Under the pieces are notes generated by a model. It had not been told where the DNA came from and searched no databases. It saw only the letters and a program-made list of their open reading frames with translations. The translations under genes were made by a program, and so were the position numbers. DNA of 64,000 nt from Mycoplasma suis str. Illinois (GTDB lineage: Bacteria; Bacillota_I; Bacilli_A; Mycoplasmatales; Mycoplasmoidaceae): assembly GCF_000179035.2 (NCBI RefSeq), contig NC_015155.1, forward strand, positions 124,001 to 188,000. The letters run 5' to 3'. Below, piece after piece: positions 61,316 to 64,000 of the stretch (position 1 is its first letter; every line of letters starts with the position of its first letter).

Positions 61316-62194
61316 ATGATTAAGGGAATGGGAAGCTATATATTGTCAGCAGTGTTAGGAGTTGGTGGGGCTGCTGCCGCAGGCAGCTATGGAGCTGTTA
61401 ATTATTTCAATAATAGAAATATTCAAGTGAAGGGAGAAATTGAAATTAAATCTTCAACAATTTCTTTAAATGAGAAAGGAGTAACTCCTAGCGTTAATGA
61501 TCTTAGCGGAATATCAAAAGAAAATAATGAACATTTATCAAGTCAAACTCCCAGAACAGAGGAATCTTTAGGAAATGAATCAGATTTAAATTCTGTAGGA
61601 ATTCAACCAAGAGATAATGTTTTAGGGACTGAAAATCTTGATAGATCAGTTTCAGATAATGATTCTGTTATTCCTGAAGACAAACAATTAGAAGGTGAAG
61701 GATCTCTTGCAGGAGAAACTCAAGAAAAAACTAATCTCTTTGGGAAATTCATTTATAACGGAAAAGATCAATCTTCTCATTGTGAAGAATTAATAATTGG
61801 AGTTGATAAACAACCAAGTAAAAGAGATTTGCAACATCAAGAGTGTTCTGAAATTTATAAAAAGGCTAAAGAAATGTGGAGTTATGGTTATGAACCTAAA
61901 AAATGATTAAAGACAAATCAGGAAAGCTTTAGTGATTCTGTAAAAGTATTTTTACTCCCAATAGAAGAAAAGAGAAATGATTTATCTTATGAAAAATTAT
62001 CTAATGGTTGAAATATTGAGGACTCTAACTGTATTGTTAGTTCAGGAGATTTTGATGGAGAAATAATAGTTAGTTGTTATGAATCTGTATTAGAGACAGA
62101 AGAAGATAATAATACTGGAGAAATTGTAGATTTCAGTGAAGATGATCAAGAATTTGGAGAACCACAAGCTCAAGAAAGAGAAGATTCAGAATAG
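61316..62194 (+). CDS. Group K four-cysteine paralog
   Basis: 292 residues. GSYILSAVLGVGGAAAAGSYGAVNYF, acidic linker, GKFIYNGKDQS, CEEL, ECSEI, KKWLKTNQESFSDSVKVFLL, SNCIVS and VSCYE, then a 39-residue acidic tail. Intact sister of the gene at 60324. Confidence 0.9.
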
Positions 62195-62205
62195 ATGTTT
62201 TTATT

Positions 62206-62336
62206 TAAAATCTAGGTAATTTGTCAAGAAATTAATCATTTTTTAGTTGCTGGGGGGGGCAAATAAAAAAAGAAAAAATCAAATTGTAAGGGAAATATGA
62301 ACCGGAGGTAACTCCGGTTTAATAAAAGACCTTTAA
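62206..62336 (+). promoter_or_regulatory. Leader module 14: block, G8 tract, hairpin
   Basis: TAAAATCTAGGTAATTTGTC at 62206-62225, eight G at 62252-62259, hairpin AACCGGAG/CTCCGGTT at 62300-62319. The TTG 62221 frame ends after four codons, but TTG 62247, five bases before the tract, opens LLGGANKKRKNQIVREI-W (TGA Trp), crosses the hairpin and ends TAA 62334-62336, three bases before ATG 62340. The other two frames after the tract stop at 62264 and 62288. Confidence 0.55.
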
Positions 62337-62339
62337 AAG

Positions 62340-63326
62340 ATGGGCCTACTAGCTTTATCTAAATTAACAGTATCTTTATCTACAGTAGGAGGAGCTCTTT
62401 TAGGGAGTTATTTTGCGGTACCTTCCCTATTGGCTGGCGAAAACGGATCTACAAACCCTACTGTTCCTGAATTAAGTAAAGTTAGTCAAAATGTTGGAAG
62501 TGTAGATTCTTTACCTTTAAATCAACAACCTTCTAATACTCCAGAACAAGGATCTCAAGGGGCACAGGAAACAGAAAAGAGAGAAGAATTAGGTGGAGTG
62601 GAAGCTCATAAAGAAACTTCACCAACTCCAGAAAAAGAAGGTGAAGGTCAAATCTTGAATTCTTCCCTAACAAGAAGTGATGAAAAAACAAAAGATCGCC
62701 AAGAAGATAATTGAAGAAATATTGAATTTTCAGATGACACTCTCAAAAATGAAGATACAACAATAAAAGAAATTGATGGATTAGGAGGTAATGAATCAAA
62801 TGACGAAAATGTTTATCTTTCTGATTCAGAAGAATCTGAAGAAGATAAGGAGGAAATAGAAGAAGAACTCCAATCCTTTGAGTATTATGAAGATGATTAT
62901 TCAGATGAAGAAGATGAAGAAGGAACAACTAATACAAGATTAAATGTCGCTAAATATATAAAGAAGGTTGGTGATGATTTGGGGAATTCAGTTTGTGAAA
63001 ACTGAATGAGAGGTTCAGGAGTGAATATTAAGAAGTTAGTTGATCAAGAAAGTTGCAAAAATGAAGTTAGAGGTAAAAGATGAAATAGAAAAGGAGACTC
63101 AGAACAACCTACAGTATGATTGGAGTCTGAATTAAGTCAAACTAAAAAATTGTTATTGGAATATGGACTTTGAACTGAAGGCCACCAATTTAGATCTGAT
63201 TCAAACAGTAAATGAGATATCGAGCATAAAGAAAATTCAGGACTTCAATGAAGTTGTAAAAGAGAAATTTCTTTAGATGAAAGAGATTTTTGAATTTCTT
63301 GCGATTTATTTCAAAAATCTCATTAA
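62340..63326 (+). CDS. Group F acid-rich four-cysteine paralog
   Basis: 328 residues. LALSKLTVSLSTVGGALLGSYFA, about 180 polar residues turning into a Glu/Asp-rich run (ESEEDKEEIEEELQ, YYEDDYSDEEDEE), AKYIKKVGDD, CENW, SCKNEV, TVWLESELSQTKKLLLEYG, WSCK and ISCDLF. Closely follows the plan of the gene at 33120. Confidence 0.9.
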
Positions 63327-63336
63327 AGACTAAAAA

Positions 63337-64000
63337 ATGGGAATAATTTCTTTAACTAAGGGAATAGTTACTCTTTCCACCGTTGGTGGAACTTTAATAG
63401 GAAGTTATTTTGCAACTAATACATTAAGTAATAGTGAAAAAGAATCTCCTGCACAAGTAGTTTCAGTAGATAATGGTGGAAGTGTTGGAGCTGTAAAAAA
63501 AGATTCAGAAGAATTGAGGGGAAAGGAGGAAGCGGAACAAAGTAAAAGTATTTCTTCAGATTCTTCTGAAGGGACTAGAGAAATTAAAAATCCTGCTAAG
63601 ACTGAAGATTCATCTCCAGAAGTAAAAGAAAATAGTAATACTTCTGCCGAAGATTCTTCACAACAAGAGGGAGAACGACGAGATATAAGTGGGAAAGAAA
63701 TTCAATTTACAGATGAATCTTTAAGAAGCGAAGATACTTCTTCTTCAGATATTTCTAGTTCGGAGGAAGAAGATAATACAGAAAATTTAGAGGTAATTGA
63801 AGAAGAACCAAAAGAAGTTTTTGATAATTTCGATGACTACGAAGAAGATGATTTAGATGATGATGAAGAGGAAACTAGGATACAACTATCGATGATAGTT
63901 GGAGAATATATAGCTAAATTACAAGAAAATGATAATGGTGATGTTCTAGAGGTTTCTTGTGATAACTGAATAAGAGAAAGTGATCAAAGAATAGGAAAAA
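63337..64000 (+). CDS. Group F acid-rich four-cysteine paralog (3' end outside the window)
   Basis: 221 codons seen. SLTKGIVTLSTVGGTLIGSYFA, a Ser/Glu linker, a highly acidic block (FDNFDDYEEDDLDDDEEE), GEYIAKLQENDNG, CDNW and IRESDQRIGK at the window edge. Still in frame at 64000. Ten bases after its sister gene. Confidence 0.88.

Noticed and set aside
1-64000. CRISPR arrays, tRNA or rRNA genes, insertion sequences
   Set aside because: No regularly spaced repeats with unique spacers, no cloverleaf or rRNA segments and no transposase-like frames were found by reading; repeats here are gene copies and leaders.

Overview
The window is AT-rich, every gene lies on the + strand, and almost every open frame is interrupted by TGA at positions where relatives have Trp. 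Read with TGA as Trp (genetic code 4), about 86 genes appear, packed end to end. None is a housekeeping gene, and there is no tRNA, rRNA, transposase or CRISPR. TGA=Trp, low GC, and long same-strand series of small lineage-specific paralogs with one N-terminal hydrophobic segment are what is known from hemotropic mycoplasmas (haemoplasmas). The species cannot be fixed from sequence alone. No gene-free stretch exceeds 300 bases; the longest gaps (about 130-270 bases) hold the leader modules described below.

Proteins. All share one plan: a hydrophobic N-terminus ending in a Gly-rich turn (AGGYG, GGGFSL and similar), a variable hydrophilic stretch, and a C-terminal domain. Group labels used in the entries: A (copies at 251, 872, 7254), B (1470-8621 and 10354, 'SFLGATKIA'), C (9231, 9788), D (10970-16423, 'KSxxIPxLLG'), H (35944-43029, 'IKIIPVxLG'), I (36860-58940, 'LGGYGWTLIAG'), J (44881-57859, 'TKKLIPSxLGI'), K (59476-61316) and F (33120, 62340, 63337; acid-rich). 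All of these share a four-cysteine C-terminal domain: (A/S)EYIYK..., C-x-x-W, E-C-x-x-x-I, QPExWF-x-x-D, HFS, W-x-x-G-x-L-x-C and V-x-V-S-C. Group E (17072-32948) is a second family of about 360 residues with ERKALF-C-FYKKF, LExIGW, FGxYLRGE, DPLxxLL and a final helix.

Layout. 1-7143: groups A and B. 7208-15011: A, B, C and D. 15092-17061: D. 17072-32948: fourteen group E genes in short operons with TATAAT promoters. 33120-35918: mixed F and outliers. 35944-43952: H and I genes alternating. 44139-58940: I and J genes largely alternating, with chimeras. 59476-62194: K. 62340-end: F.

Switching. Two kinds of homopolymeric G tract occur. (1) Inside genes: 16 tracts of 6-10 G just after the hydrophobic segment, nearly all in group E, so that tract length sets the frame; five genes are in frame and eleven are out. 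(2) In intergenic leaders: a -10-like block, a small upstream ORF starting at a TTG in that block, a G tract within this small ORF, and a hairpin just before the gene. In one frame after the tract the small ORF runs into or through the hairpin and ends beside or overlapping the gene's start codon; in at least one other frame it stops before the hairpin. This suggests a G-tract-switched attenuator or translational-coupling device, which I consider the main novelty here. Further frameshifts in A runs and elsewhere, shared blocks and N-terminal swaps indicate an actively recombining antigen-type repertoire. Functions are inferred from layout; no protein here has a recognisable enzymatic motif.
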